This document shows, piece after piece, positions 17,336 to 26,112 of a DNA stretch of 64,000 nucleotides (the stretch's first letter is position 1; each line of letters opens with the position of its first letter). A model generated the notes under the pieces. The model made no database searches and was not told the DNA's origin. It was given only the letters and a program-made list of their open reading frames with translations. The translations under genes and the position numbers were made by a program. Source of the stretch: UBA668 sp038234785 (GTDB lineage Bacteria > Actinomycetota > Acidimicrobiia > Acidimicrobiales > Ilumatobacteraceae); assembly GCA_038234785.1 (NCBI GenBank), contig JBBQTC010000009.1, positions 16,632 to 80,631 on the forward strand, in the 5' to 3' direction.

Positions 17336-18439
17336 GTGACACCACCCCTCGTCCTTCCCGACTACTCCGGCGGCAACGTGCGCGGCATCGTGCCGGCGGT
17401 GCTGGCGCCCCCTGGGGTGGCCCCGCCGTCGTGGATGCCCGCGGCCGCTGCCTCGGCGCGCCAGGTCGTCCTCCTCGTGCTCGACGGCCTCGGGTGGGAG
17501 CAGCTCCGCGCTCGGGCCGACCTCGCGCCGACGCTCAGTGCAATGGCAGGCGGATCGATCACGACGGTTGCACCCTCCACCACGGCGACTGCTCTGACCT
17601 CGATCACCACCGGGCTCACCCCCGGCGAGCACGGCATCGTCGGGTACCGCATGGACATCGCCGGCGACGTGATCAACGTGTTGCGGTGGTACACGGCGGC
17701 GGGTGACGCACGTCGTCAGATCGAGCCGCGTCGGACACAGTCGTTCGCCCCGTTCATGGGTGAGCCCGTGCCGGTGGTGAGCAAGGCCGAGCTCGAGGGT
17801 TCGGCGTTCACCGAAGCACACCTACGTGGCAGCCGTCCGTTGGGCTGGAGGGCCGCCTCGAGCCTGCCGGTGATCGTCGGCGATCTGCTGGCGGCGGGGG
17901 AGCGGTTCGTCTACGCGTATTACGACGGGATCGACAAGATCGCTCACGAGCGCGGCTTCGGTCCCTTCTACGACGCAGAGCTGGGCGCCGCCGACCGCCT
18001 GGTGGCGGACGTGATCGATCGGCTGCCGTCTGGAGCTGCGCTGCTGGTCACCGCCGACCATGGCCAGGTGGAGGTGGGGACCAACACCTTGCCCCCCCAC
18101 CCGGAGGTGCTGCGCCTCACTCGCTCGCAGAGTGGAGAGGGCCGGTTCCGCTGGCTCCACGCCCGACCCGGTGCCGCCGCCGACCTGCTCGAAGCAGCCA
18201 GGGCCCACCACTCCGACGTGGCCTGGGTGCGGAGCCGGACCGAGATGATCGACGAGGGCTGGTTCGGTCCGGTCGTGAGCCCGCCGATCGCCGCCCGGTA
18301 CGGTGATGTCGGCCTGGTCGCGCACGCGCCCGTCAGCTTCGACGATCCCGCCGACGGTGGACCGTTCCCGCTCGTGTGTCGACACGGTTCCCTCACATCT
18401 GCTGAGATGCTGGTGCCGCTGCTGGCAGCGACCAACTGA
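17336..18439 (+). CDS. Alkaline-phosphatase-superfamily phosphodiesterase / nucleotide pyrophosphatase
   Basis: A 367-residue metal-dependent hydrolase of the type I phosphodiesterase/nucleotide pyrophosphatase group. VVLLVLDGLGWEQL near residue 44 carries the first metal aspartate; APSTTATALTSITTG has the nucleophile threonine or serine with the usual GLTPGEHGIVGY following; YYDGIDKIAHERG and VTADHGQVEVG supply the remaining Asp/His ligands. No signal peptide or membrane helix is seen, so it is probably cytoplasmic. The GTG start has no clear ribosome binding site. The substrate is unknown. It precedes bpa by 32 bases. Confidence 0.85.
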   Translation: MTPPLVLPDYSGGNVRGIVPAVLAPPGVAPPSWMPAAAASARQVVLLVLDGLGWEQLRARADLAPTLSAMAGGSITTVAPSTTATALTSITTGLTPGEHGIVGYRMDIAGDVINVLRWYTAAGDARRQIEPRRTQSFAPFMGEPVPVVSKAELEGSAFTEAHLRGSRPLGWRAASSLPVIVGDLLAAGERFVYAYYDGIDKIAHERGFGPFYDAELGAADRLVADVIDRLPSGAALLVTADHGQVEVGTNTLPPHPEVLRLTRSQSGEGRFRWLHARPGAAADLLEAARAHHSDVAWVRSRTEMIDEGWFGPVVSPPIAARYGDVGLVAHAPVSFDDPADGGPFPLVCRHGSLTSAEMLVPLLAATN

Positions 18440-18471
18440 CCGTCCGACCACACCATGCACGAGGAGCGCTC

Positions 18472-18960
18472 ATGAACGACCAAGCACAGGTGCCCGACGC
18501 GGTGACGAGCGCGCCCGACGACGAGGCCGCGCCGCCGGAGCCGCCGAGCGAGACCGTCACCGAACCGGCGAAGGTGATGCGGATCGGTTCGATGGTGAAG
18601 CAGCTCCTCGAGGAGGTGCGCACCAGCCCGCTCGACGAGGCGAGTCGTGAGCGGCTGGCCGAGATCTACGAGCGCTCGATCGTCGAGGTGGGTGACGCGC
18701 TGTCGCCCGATCTGCAACAGGAGCTGCACATGCTGGCGCTGCCGTTCCGCGAGGGCGAAGTCCCGTCGGAAGGTGAGCTCCGCGTGGCGCAGGCCCAGCT
18801 GGTCGGGTGGCTGGAGGGGCTCTTCCACGGCATCCAGGCGACCCTTTTCGCCCAGCAGCTGGCCGCGCGCCAACAGCTCGAGCAGATGCGCCAGCTCCCC
18901 CCGGGTTCGATGGGGCAAGCGCCCATCGAGACCAACGAGCGCCCGGGAACGTACTTGTGA
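18472..18960 (+). CDS. bpa: Bacterial proteasome activator Bpa (DUF2587)
   Basis: ATP-independent ring-forming activator that opens the 20S proteasome for unfolded substrates in actinobacteria. The 162-residue protein matches the family: a disordered acidic N-terminus of about 35 residues, the core PAKVMRIGSMVKQLLEEVR, LDEASRERL and AQLVGWLEGLFHGIQATLFAQQ, and a C-terminal GTYL. The last three residues fit the HbYX-type motif that docks into the proteasome alpha ring. GAGGAG at 18460-18465 is the ribosome binding site. Proteasome subunit genes are not in the window. Confidence 0.95.
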   Translation: MNDQAQVPDAVTSAPDDEAAPPEPPSETVTEPAKVMRIGSMVKQLLEEVRTSPLDEASRERLAEIYERSIVEVGDALSPDLQQELHMLALPFREGEVPSEGELRVAQAQLVGWLEGLFHGIQATLFAQQLAARQQLEQMRQLPPGSMGQAPIETNERPGTYL

Positions 18961-19027
18961 TCCGGTGCTAGGGTCGACGACCGAATCACATCCGTGTAAT
19001 CCGAACATTCAGAGGAGGTAGGCGCCC

Positions 19028-22000
19028 GTGGGCGATTCGTTCACCCACTTGCACGTCCACACCGAGTTCTCGATGCTCGATGGGGCGGCCCGTCTCGACG
19101 AACTCGTGGCGAAGGCCGTGCAGGACGGACAGCCGGCGCTCGGGATCACGGATCACGGCAACATGTACGGCGTCCTGGAGTTCTTCAAGGAGTGTCGCAA
19201 GCAGGGCGTGAAACCGGTGATCGGTACCGAGGCGTACATGGCGTACGACTCACGTCGCGAGCGCCCTGCCCGCCGTGGCCGGGTCGACGACTCAGGTGGC
19301 GACACCGAGGGCGGCAAGAAGCTCTACTACCACCTCACGCTGCTCGCCGAGACCGACCAGGGGTATCGCAACCTGATCCAGCTGGCGAGTCTCGCCTTTC
19401 TCGAGGGGTACTACTACAAGCCCCGGATGGACTGGGAACTGCTGGAGAAGTACCACGACGGACTCATCGCCACCACCGGCTGCCTCGGTGGTCACGTGCT
19501 CCAGTCCCTGCTGCAGGGCGACGAGAAGGGCGCGCTCGACAAGGCGGGCCGACTGCAGGAGATCTTCGGACGCGACAACCTCTTCGTCGAGCTCCAGGAC
19601 CACGGCCTGCAGGCGCAGCGCGACACGAACCCGAAACTGGTCGAGATCGCCCGCAAGATCGGTGCCCCGATCATCGCCACCAACGACTCGCACTACGTGC
19701 ATCGCGACGATCACGAGGCACACAGCGCATTGCTGTGCGTCCAGACCGGGGCCGTGCTGTCGGACCCGAAGCGCTTCAAGTTCGAGGGCCAAGAGCACTA
19801 CCTCAAGACGGCCAACGAGATGCGCTACTTGTTCCGCGATCTTCCCGAGGCGTGCGACAACACGTTGTGGATCGCCGAGCGCTGCGACGTCAACATCGAG
19901 TTCGGCAAACCGCTGCTGCCCAACTTCCCGATTCCGACGGGGTTCACCGACGACGCCGGCTATCTCGACCACCTCACGTGGGAGGGCGCCAAGTTGCGCT
20001 GGGGTGAGCAGCTGCCGGAGAGCGCGGTCGAACGGATCGCGTACGAGCTGCAGGTCATCAAGAACATGGGGTTCGCGTCGTACTTCCTCATCGTCTGGGA
20101 CCTCATCAAGCACGCCAAGGACACCGGCATCCGGGTTGGGCCGGGCCGCGGCTCGGCGGCGGGCTGTGCCGTCGCCTACTGCCTGCGGATCACCGAGCTC
20201 GATCCCATCAAGTACGACCTGCTGTTCGAGCGGTTCCTCAACCCGAGCCGCATCTCGATGCCCGACATCGACATGGACTTCGACTCTCGCTATCGCGACG
20301 AGATGATCCGTTACGCGGCCGAGCGGTACGGCCGCGATCACGTCGCCCAGATCATCACGTTCGGCACCATCAAGGCGCGCAACGCGGTTCGGGATGCAGC
20401 CCGCGTGCTCGGCTACCCCTACGGCATGGGCGACAAGGTCGCCAAGCTCATGCCGCCCCTCGTGATGGGCCGCGACACCCCGTTGCGCTATTGCTTCGAG
20501 CAGAACCCGAAGTACGCCGACGGGTACAAGGCGGCCGCTGATCTGCGTGCGCTCTACGACGCCGACCCCGACGTGAAGCGTGTCGTCGACGTCGCCAAGG
20601 GCCTCGAAGGCCTCAAGCGCAGTGATGGCATCCATGCCGCGGCGGTGGTGATCACCAAGGAACCGCTCACCGACTACCTCCCGATCCAGCGCAAGCCCGT
20701 TGCCGGCGGCGACCCGCTCGACGCGCCCATCGTCACGCAGTACGAGATGCACGGTGTGGAGGACCTCGGCCTGCTGAAGATGGACTTCCTCGGGCTGCGC
20801 AACCTCGACGTCATCACCGACACCGTCAAGATGGTCCGCGCGACCAAGGATCCCGAGTTCGACATCGACACGGTGCACCTCGACGACCAACCGGTGTTCG
20901 ACCTGATGGCGCGCGGCGACACGATGGGGGTCTTCCAGCTCGAATCGCCTCCCATGCGTGCACTGTTGCGGTCGCTCGCGCCGACGTCGTTCGAGGACGT
21001 GTCTGCTGTGCTCGCGCTCTACCGGCCCGGGCCGATGAGCGTCAACATGCACTACGACTACGCCGACCGGAAGAACAACCGGCAACCGGTCGAGTACTTC
21101 CACCCCGACGCCGAGGAAGTGCTCGGCGACACCTATGGCCTGATGATCTATCAGGAGAGCGTGATGCGGGTGGCGCAGAAGTTCGCCGGGTACTCCCTCG
21201 CCGACGCCGACAGCCTGCGCAAGGCGATGGGCAAGAAGAGTCGCGAGGTCATGGCCAAGGAGCGGAGCAGCTTCGAGGCGGGCTGCGAGCGGATGAACTA
21301 CGGCCGCGAGCTGGGCGAGCAGCTGTTCGACGTGATCGCCAAGTTCGCCGACTACGCGTTCAACAAGAGCCACACGTTCGGGTACGGGTTGGTCACCTAT
21401 CAGACGGCCTACCTCAAGGCGCACTACCCGGTCGAGTACATGGCGTGCTTGCTGACGAGCGTGAAGAGCAACCTCGACAAGGCGGCGGTGTACCTGAGCG
21501 ACGCGCGTGCCAACGGTGTGAAGGTGCTCACCCCCGACGTGAATCGCAGCATCACCGACTTCGCGGCCCTCATGGTCAACGAGGTTCCCATCGATGTGGA
21601 ACTCCCGGCGGGGAGCCCCGGTGCGATCACGTTCGGCCTCTCGGCGATCCGCAACGTCGGAGAGGGCCTGGTCGACCTCCTGCTCCGCGAACGCGACGAG
21701 AACGGGCCGTACGACTCGTTTCACGACTTCGCCGAGCGGGTGCCCGAGCCCGTGCTGAACAAGCGCACCGTCGAGTCGCTCATCAAGGCGGGCGCGTTCG
21801 ACTCGCTCGGCCACCCACGCAAGGGCCTGTTGATGGTCTTCGAGCAGATCATCGACGGCACGCTGGTCCGGCGCAGAGAGCGCGACCAGGGTGTGATGAG
21901 CCTCTTCGGTGACCTCGATGCCGGCGGCGAGGCGGGCTTCGACGAACGGGTGGCGATCCCGACGCTGGAGTTCGACAAGAGCGACCGACTCAAGTTCGAG

Positions 22001-22594
22001 AAGGAGATGCTCGGCTTGTACGTCAGTGACCACCCCTTGCTCGGCGTGGAGGCCGCGCTGCGGCGCAAGGTCGACTGCAGCGTCGCCGAGGCGGCCGAAC
22101 GCGAAGACGGCTCGATCGTGGTGCTGGGCGGCGTCATCACCAATCTCTCCCGGAAGTTCACCAAGAAGGGCGACCAGATGGCGGTGTTCGTGCTCGAGGA
22201 CCTCGACGCGTCCATCGAGGTCACCGTGTTCCCGCGGGTGCTCACCGAGCAGGGTCACAAGCTGATCGACGACGCGATCGTCACCGTTCGGGGCCGGATC
22301 GACCGCCGCGACGAGTCCCGATTGGGCTTCATGGCCCAGGATGTGCAGATCATCGAAGGGCTCGACACCGCCTCCGCGTCGCCGCTGCGTCTCCGCGTGC
22401 CGGCGACGTCGCTGAACGAGCTCAAGATCCACCAGATCCGCAAGATCCTGCGTGAACACCCCGGTGATTCGCCGGTCTACCTGCACATCGGGCACGGGAA
22501 GGTGCTGCGCCTCGCCGACGACTACTGCGTCGATCTCGACCGGGTCGTCGGCGAACTGCGCATGGCCCTGGGCCACGACGCGGTCGTCTTGTGA
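19028..22594 (+). CDS. dnaE: DNA polymerase III alpha subunit DnaE (DnaE1 type)
   Basis: Replicative C-family polymerase of 1188 residues, starting at GTG 19028 behind AGGAGGT (19013-19019). The N-terminal PHP domain opens with FTHLHVHTEFSMLDGA and keeps the metal-binding histidines, consistent with the proofreading-type PHP domain of actinobacterial DnaE1. The palm has GRGSAAGCAVAY and the catalytic PDIDMDFD; later come the fingers, a helix-hairpin-helix region and a C-terminal OB fold (VVLGGVITNLSRK). A short charged insertion (RRERPARRGRVDD) lies in the PHP domain. DnaE1 is preferred over error-prone DnaE2 because of length and the intact PHP residues. Confidence 0.96.
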   Translation: MGDSFTHLHVHTEFSMLDGAARLDELVAKAVQDGQPALGITDHGNMYGVLEFFKECRKQGVKPVIGTEAYMAYDSRRERPARRGRVDDSGGDTEGGKKLYYHLTLLAETDQGYRNLIQLASLAFLEGYYYKPRMDWELLEKYHDGLIATTGCLGGHVLQSLLQGDEKGALDKAGRLQEIFGRDNLFVELQDHGLQAQRDTNPKLVEIARKIGAPIIATNDSHYVHRDDHEAHSALLCVQTGAVLSDPKRFKFEGQEHYLKTANEMRYLFRDLPEACDNTLWIAERCDVNIEFGKPLLPNFPIPTGFTDDAGYLDHLTWEGAKLRWGEQLPESAVERIAYELQVIKNMGFASYFLIVWDLIKHAKDTGIRVGPGRGSAAGCAVAYCLRITELDPIKYDLLFERFLNPSRISMPDIDMDFDSRYRDEMIRYAAERYGRDHVAQIITFGTIKARNAVRDAARVLGYPYGMGDKVAKLMPPLVMGRDTPLRYCFEQNPKYADGYKAAADLRALYDADPDVKRVVDVAKGLEGLKRSDGIHAAAVVITKEPLTDYLPIQRKPVAGGDPLDAPIVTQYEMHGVEDLGLLKMDFLGLRNLDVITDTVKMVRATKDPEFDIDTVHLDDQPVFDLMARGDTMGVFQLESPPMRALLRSLAPTSFEDVSAVLALYRPGPMSVNMHYDYADRKNNRQPVEYFHPDAEEVLGDTYGLMIYQESVMRVAQKFAGYSLADADSLRKAMGKKSREVMAKERSSFEAGCERMNYGRELGEQLFDVIAKFADYAFNKSHTFGYGLVTYQTAYLKAHYPVEYMACLLTSVKSNLDKAAVYLSDARANGVKVLTPDVNRSITDFAALMVNEVPIDVELPAGSPGAITFGLSAIRNVGEGLVDLLLRERDENGPYDSFHDFAERVPEPVLNKRTVESLIKAGAFDSLGHPRKGLLMVFEQIIDGTLVRRRERDQGVMSLFGDLDAGGEAGFDERVAIPTLEFDKSDRLKFEKEMLGLYVSDHPLLGVEAALRRKVDCSVAEAAEREDGSIVVLGGVITNLSRKFTKKGDQMAVFVLEDLDASIEVTVFPRVLTEQGHKLIDDAIVTVRGRIDRRDESRLGFMAQDVQIIEGLDTASASPLRLRVPATSLNELKIHQIRKILREHPGDSPVYLHIGHGKVLRLADDYCVDLDRVVGELRMALGHDAVVL

Positions 22595-22709
22595 GGCGAT
22601 TATGAGCCCCGGGGCAGGAATTCCGACCTTTTCGTGGCAGAATAGGTAGCTCAGGTCAACCATCCATCCGTTCGAGGGTGGGTTCGAATCGACAGGGAGC
22701 TTCAGGGCA

Positions 22710-23369
22710 ATGGCACTCCTCCAGGTGGATACCAGGGACTGCGCGGCGCTCACCGACGGCGATCTCGACGAGATGGCGTCGATGGGGGGAGCTTTCGACA
22801 TCGGTGCGCTGTCGAAGGCGAAAGAGGACTGGGTGCTGAGCACCACATGCCGCATCGACGGCAAGCTGCACGGTTTCACGTTCTCCACGCTCGAACGGAT
22901 CGGCGGCACGCCGTGTGTGCTGCTCGGTCTGATGAGCGTGAAGCGCAACTCGCGCCGCGACCAGGTCCTCAAGGGCCTGATGAACGAGGCGTATCACCGG
23001 GCGCTCATGGCATTCCCCGACGAGGACGTCGTGCTCGGCTCCCGGTTCGCGGTCGCCGGTGCGCTCGAAGGTTTCAAGCAGCTCGGCGAGCTGATCCCCC
23101 GTCCGGGCCACCGCGCTGTCGGTGAGGAGCGCGCCTGGGGCCGTCGCCTCGCCAAGCGATTCGGCGTCGACAGCACCTACGACGAGCAGACCTTCATCGC
23201 CAAGACCAACGGCCAGAGCGGCTTCCTCGACCACGAGACGCTCAAGCCCGAGAAGGTGAAGCCCGAGGTGGCGGCCCTGTTCTCCAGGGTCGACATGAAG
23301 AAGGGCGGCGCCCTCATCGTCCATGGCTGGGTCATGGCCGAGGACCTCGTCAAGCTGGGTGCCCGCTGA
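22710..23369 (+). CDS. Conserved-looking protein of unknown function, possible GNAT-like fold
   Basis: A 219-residue soluble protein with no signal peptide or membrane helix. I do not recognise the family. The stretch LGLMSVKRNSRRDQVLKGLM followed by NEAYHRALMAFP resembles acetyltransferase motif A (beta strand, then a basic loop and helix), so a GNAT-like fold is possible but weak. The C-terminal part is Lys-rich with LKPEKVKPEVAALF. Its codon use matches its neighbours. The 115-base gap upstream contains no clear promoter. The gene follows dnaE in the same direction and precedes a nitroreductase. Confidence 0.6.
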   Translation: MALLQVDTRDCAALTDGDLDEMASMGGAFDIGALSKAKEDWVLSTTCRIDGKLHGFTFSTLERIGGTPCVLLGLMSVKRNSRRDQVLKGLMNEAYHRALMAFPDEDVVLGSRFAVAGALEGFKQLGELIPRPGHRAVGEERAWGRRLAKRFGVDSTYDEQTFIAKTNGQSGFLDHETLKPEKVKPEVAALFSRVDMKKGGALIVHGWVMAEDLVKLGAR

Positions 23370-23404
23370 GCGTCCCGCTCGACCAGATCATCCGTCAACG
23401 ACGG

Positions 23405-23968
23405 ATGACCCGCGACTTCGACATCCGTCCGCTCGACGAGGCCGTCGTCTCCGAACTGCTCGACCTCGCCCGTCGTGCCCCCTCTGCCGGGTTCAGCCAG
23501 GGCGTGCACTTTCTCGCGCTCACCGGTGACGCGCTCCGAGCGTTCTGGCGGACGACGGGTGCCGACGAGTGGTTCGCCTCGGTGCAGGACGGGGTGCTCA
23601 ATGCCCCGGTCGTCGTCCTGCCGCTCGCCGATCCCGATGCCTACACCTCTCGGTACAGCGAGGGCGACAAAGCGGGCCACGGGTTGGAGCTGGCGGAGAA
23701 CTGGGAGGTCCCGTTCTGGATCACCGACGCCGCGATGGCGACGCAGAATCTGTTGTTGCTGGCCCAGGACCGTGGGCTCGGGGCCCTGTACTTCGGGATC
23801 TTCCGCAATGCGCGTCTCGCGCTCGACGAGCTCGGCGTGCCGCCGAACGTGCTCCAGGTCGGCGCGGTGGCGCTCGGGCACCGTGCCGCCGACGACCGCC
23901 CGAGCGGGTCGGCAACGACCCGTTCGCGCCGGTCGACGATCGAGGTCGTCCACCACAACCACTGGTGA
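23405..23968 (+). CDS. Nitroreductase-family flavoprotein
   Basis: A 187-residue FMN-dependent reductase-like protein. RMTRDFDIRPLDEAVV at the start and LDLARRAPSAGFSQGVHFL are the usual FMN-phosphate and dimer-interface motifs; DRGLGALYFGIF is in the C-terminal half. The family match seems to extend 12 residues upstream of ATG 23405 (VPLDQIIRQRR), but no ATG, GTG or TTG exists there in frame, so either the start is at ATG 23405 or an unusual codon such as CTG 23366 is used. The C-terminal tail is basic. The substrate is unknown. It is one of three nitroreductases in the window. Confidence 0.85.
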   Translation: MTRDFDIRPLDEAVVSELLDLARRAPSAGFSQGVHFLALTGDALRAFWRTTGADEWFASVQDGVLNAPVVVLPLADPDAYTSRYSEGDKAGHGLELAENWEVPFWITDAAMATQNLLLLAQDRGLGALYFGIFRNARLALDELGVPPNVLQVGAVALGHRAADDRPSGSATTRSRRSTIEVVHHNHW

Positions 23969-24018
23969 CCGATTCTCCGAGCCGGTCTCGGCGAGGGTCG
24001 ACGACTAGCTTGACCCGC

Positions 24019-24414
24019 ATGGCGAATCAGATCCCCCTCGTCGACTACTTGGTGCTCGACGAATCCCCGCACCTCACCGCATGCGAGTGCACCTCCTGCG
24101 GTGCCCGATACTTCGGCCGGCGCAATGCGTGTGCGAGTTGCAGCGCGACCGAATTCAAGGATGTCGCACTGTCCAACGACGGCATCGTCAAGGCGTTCTC
24201 GATCGTCACGTTCGCGGCGCCGGGTGTACCGGTGCCGTTCGTCTCGGCGATCATCGACTGCGACGGCACCAGCGTTCGCGCCAACATCATCAACTGCGAG
24301 CCGTCACCGGAGGTCGTGCACCTCGGTATGAAGGTCAGGCTCGCCACGTACGTACTCGGCACCGACGACAACGGTGTCGACGCCATCGGCTTCGGCTTCG
24401 AGCCCCAGGACTGA
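24019..24414 (+). CDS. DUF35 OB-fold/zinc-ribbon protein, thiolase partner
   Basis: A 131-residue protein with an N-terminal rubredoxin-like zinc ribbon (CECTSCGARYFGRR then NACASC, four cysteines) followed by an OB fold (KAFSIVTFAAPGVPVPF, ANIINCEP). DUF35 proteins form complexes with thiolases or aldolases in CoA-ester metabolism, and the next gene, 15 bases downstream, is such a thiolase. TAGCTT (24006-24011) ends 7 bases before ATG 24019, so transcription is probably leaderless. The C-terminal third has EVVHLGMKVRLATY, typical of the family. Confidence 0.9.
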   Translation: MANQIPLVDYLVLDESPHLTACECTSCGARYFGRRNACASCSATEFKDVALSNDGIVKAFSIVTFAAPGVPVPFVSAIIDCDGTSVRANIINCEPSPEVVHLGMKVRLATYVLGTDDNGVDAIGFGFEPQD

Positions 24415-24429
24415 GCAAAGGACACTGAC

Positions 24430-25635
24430 ATGAGCGACGACATCTGGATCCTCGGCATCACGATGACCAAGTTCGGCAAACACCCGGACAAGGACACCGT
24501 CGACCTCGCCTCCGAAGCCGCCATGGCGGCGCTCAAGGATGGCGGCGTCACCATGAAGGACATGGGCATTCTCGCCGCCGGCTGCCTGATGCAGTCCAAC
24601 GCGGGCATCGGCCAGCAACTGCAGAAGCAGATCGGCCAGACCGGCATCCCGGTCTACAACGTCGCCAACGCCTGCGCCACCGGTGCGACCGCGCTGCGCA
24701 CGGCGATCATGGCCGTCAAGTCCGGCGAGGTCGACATGGGCTTGGCCGTCGGCGTCGAGAAGCTCGCCGGTGCCGGTCTGCTCGGTGCGGGCGGACGCCC
24801 CAAGAGTGACAAGAACGAATGGGTCCCGTCCGGGCGCTTCGGTGCGGTCACCGCGACCGATGGCCGCATCGGCACCGAGAGCATGCCGGGTGTGTTCGCG
24901 CAGGTCGGGATGGAGTACGGCCACAAGTACGGCGGGACCAGCTTCGAGCTGTTCGCCAAGATCGCCGAGAAGAACCACGCTCACAGCACGCTCAACCCGC
25001 TGGCCGCGTACACCAAGCGGATGACGCTCGAAGAGATCATGAACGACGTCATGATCGCCTACCCGAACACGCGCAGCATGTGCTCGGCGAACTGCGACGG
25101 CGCAGCCGCTGCCGTGGTCGTGAGCGATGCAAAGCTGAAGACGCTCTCGTTGGAGCAGCAGCGTCGGGCGATCAAGATCAAGGCGTCCGTGCTCACCAGC
25201 GATCCGTACGAAGAGGGTTGCCAGGTGCTGCCGAACGTCAACACGCTCACCCGCAACGCGGCGAAGCAGGCCTACGAGGCTGCCGGCGTCGGCCCTCAGG
25301 ATCTCGACCTGGTCGAACTGCACGACTGCTTCGCCACCGCCGAGCTCGTGCACTACGACAACCTGATGCTCTGCGAGGAAGGCGGCGCCGCCGACTTCTT
25401 CAACAGCGGCGCGACATGGCGCACCGGTTCGATGCCGGTGAACGTGTCGGGCGGCCTGGAGAGCAAGGGTCATCCCATCGCTGCCACCGGCATCGCCAAC
25501 ATCTGGGAGGTCTGCCACCACCTGCGTGGTGAGGCAGGCGACCGTCAGATCGAGGGCGCGAAGGTGGGCATGGCCCACGTCATCGGTCTCGGCTCCGCAT
25601 GTGGCCTGCACATCCTGGAGCGCTCCGGCCTCTAG
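24430..25635 (+). CDS. Thiolase-superfamily protein, SCP-x / lipid-transfer type
   Basis: A 401-residue thiolase-fold protein, likely acting with the preceding DUF35 protein on acyl-CoA or steroid side-chain intermediates. The nucleophile cysteine is in NACATGATALRTA near residue 80. The C-terminal half has VELHDCFATAE and GGLESKGHPIAATGIA, where HDCF replaces the NEAF of ordinary thiolases, as in the SCP-x group. AAAGGA precedes the ATG. Whether it cleaves, condenses or serves as an aldolase partner cannot be decided from sequence. Confidence 0.9.
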   Translation: MSDDIWILGITMTKFGKHPDKDTVDLASEAAMAALKDGGVTMKDMGILAAGCLMQSNAGIGQQLQKQIGQTGIPVYNVANACATGATALRTAIMAVKSGEVDMGLAVGVEKLAGAGLLGAGGRPKSDKNEWVPSGRFGAVTATDGRIGTESMPGVFAQVGMEYGHKYGGTSFELFAKIAEKNHAHSTLNPLAAYTKRMTLEEIMNDVMIAYPNTRSMCSANCDGAAAAVVVSDAKLKTLSLEQQRRAIKIKASVLTSDPYEEGCQVLPNVNTLTRNAAKQAYEAAGVGPQDLDLVELHDCFATAELVHYDNLMLCEEGGAADFFNSGATWRTGSMPVNVSGGLESKGHPIAATGIANIWEVCHHLRGEAGDRQIEGAKVGMAHVIGLGSACGLHILERSGL

Positions 25636-26087
25636 TTCGGGCAGGTCGTGTCGAAGTACGCCTGGATGTTGTTCGAGGCTGCCTCGACCTCAGGGGTGCC
25701 GATGTCCTTGATGGCCTGCTGCACCGCTGCGGCGGTCATGTCGTTGTTGTTTGCCTGCATGACCTTGCCGAGTTCGCCGAGGGCCTTCGACATGATGGCC
25801 ACATCGCCCTGCAGTTCGGCGGGGACCTGGGCCTTGAGGTCGCCGAACACCTTCTCCAGGTCGCCCTGCTGACCGGCGGGCACGAAGGCCTGGGCCATCG
25901 CCTTGCTGAACGACAGGGCGATCGCCTTGCACTCTTCGGTGAGATTGCCGATGTCGGGGATGGTGATGTCGCCGACGTTGCCGATCGTGTCGTTCGATGG
26001 TGACGATGTCGAACCGCTGCTTCCGCACGCGCTCATTGTCAGCAGTGTGGTGGCAGCGAGGCCGAGGGCGAGGATGTGACGCTTCAT
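25632..26087 (-). CDS. Putative lipoprotein of unknown function
   Basis: A 151-residue secreted protein. MKRHILALGLAATTLLTMSAC is a clear lipoprotein signal with the lipid-modified cysteine at about residue 21. The mature part begins with a Ser/Thr/Gly-rich linker and continues as predicted helices (IALSFSKAMAQAF, SKALGELGKVMQAN). It has one further conserved-looking cysteine near each end (EECKAI and DTTCPN), which may form a disulfide. No family is recognised. It is convergent with the thiolase, overlapping it by 4 bases, and lies 25 bases downstream of the YyaL-type gene. Confidence 0.75.
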   Translation of the reverse strand: MKRHILALGLAATTLLTMSACGSSGSTSSPSNDTIGNVGDITIPDIGNLTEECKAIALSFSKAMAQAFVPAGQQGDLEKVFGDLKAQVPAELQGDVAIMSKALGELGKVMQANNNDMTAAAVQQAIKDIGTPEVEAASNNIQAYFDTTCPN

Positions 26088-26112
26088 GGGGGTGGGCTCC
26101 AGTTCGGTGAGT

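Noticed and set aside
22640..22700. tRNA-like pieces: GGTAGCTCAGG and GGTTCGAATC about 40 bases apart.
   Set aside because: The T-arm can form only one base pair next to the TTCGAAT loop, and there is no acceptor stem, so it cannot fold as a tRNA. It is not convincing even as a decayed one.
19292..22972. A 1226-codon open frame on the minus strand opposite dnaE.
   Set aside because: It mirrors the codon positions of dnaE. Strong third-position GC bias leaves the complementary frame open. It has no motif and no ribosome binding site, and its composition is Arg/His/Val-rich.
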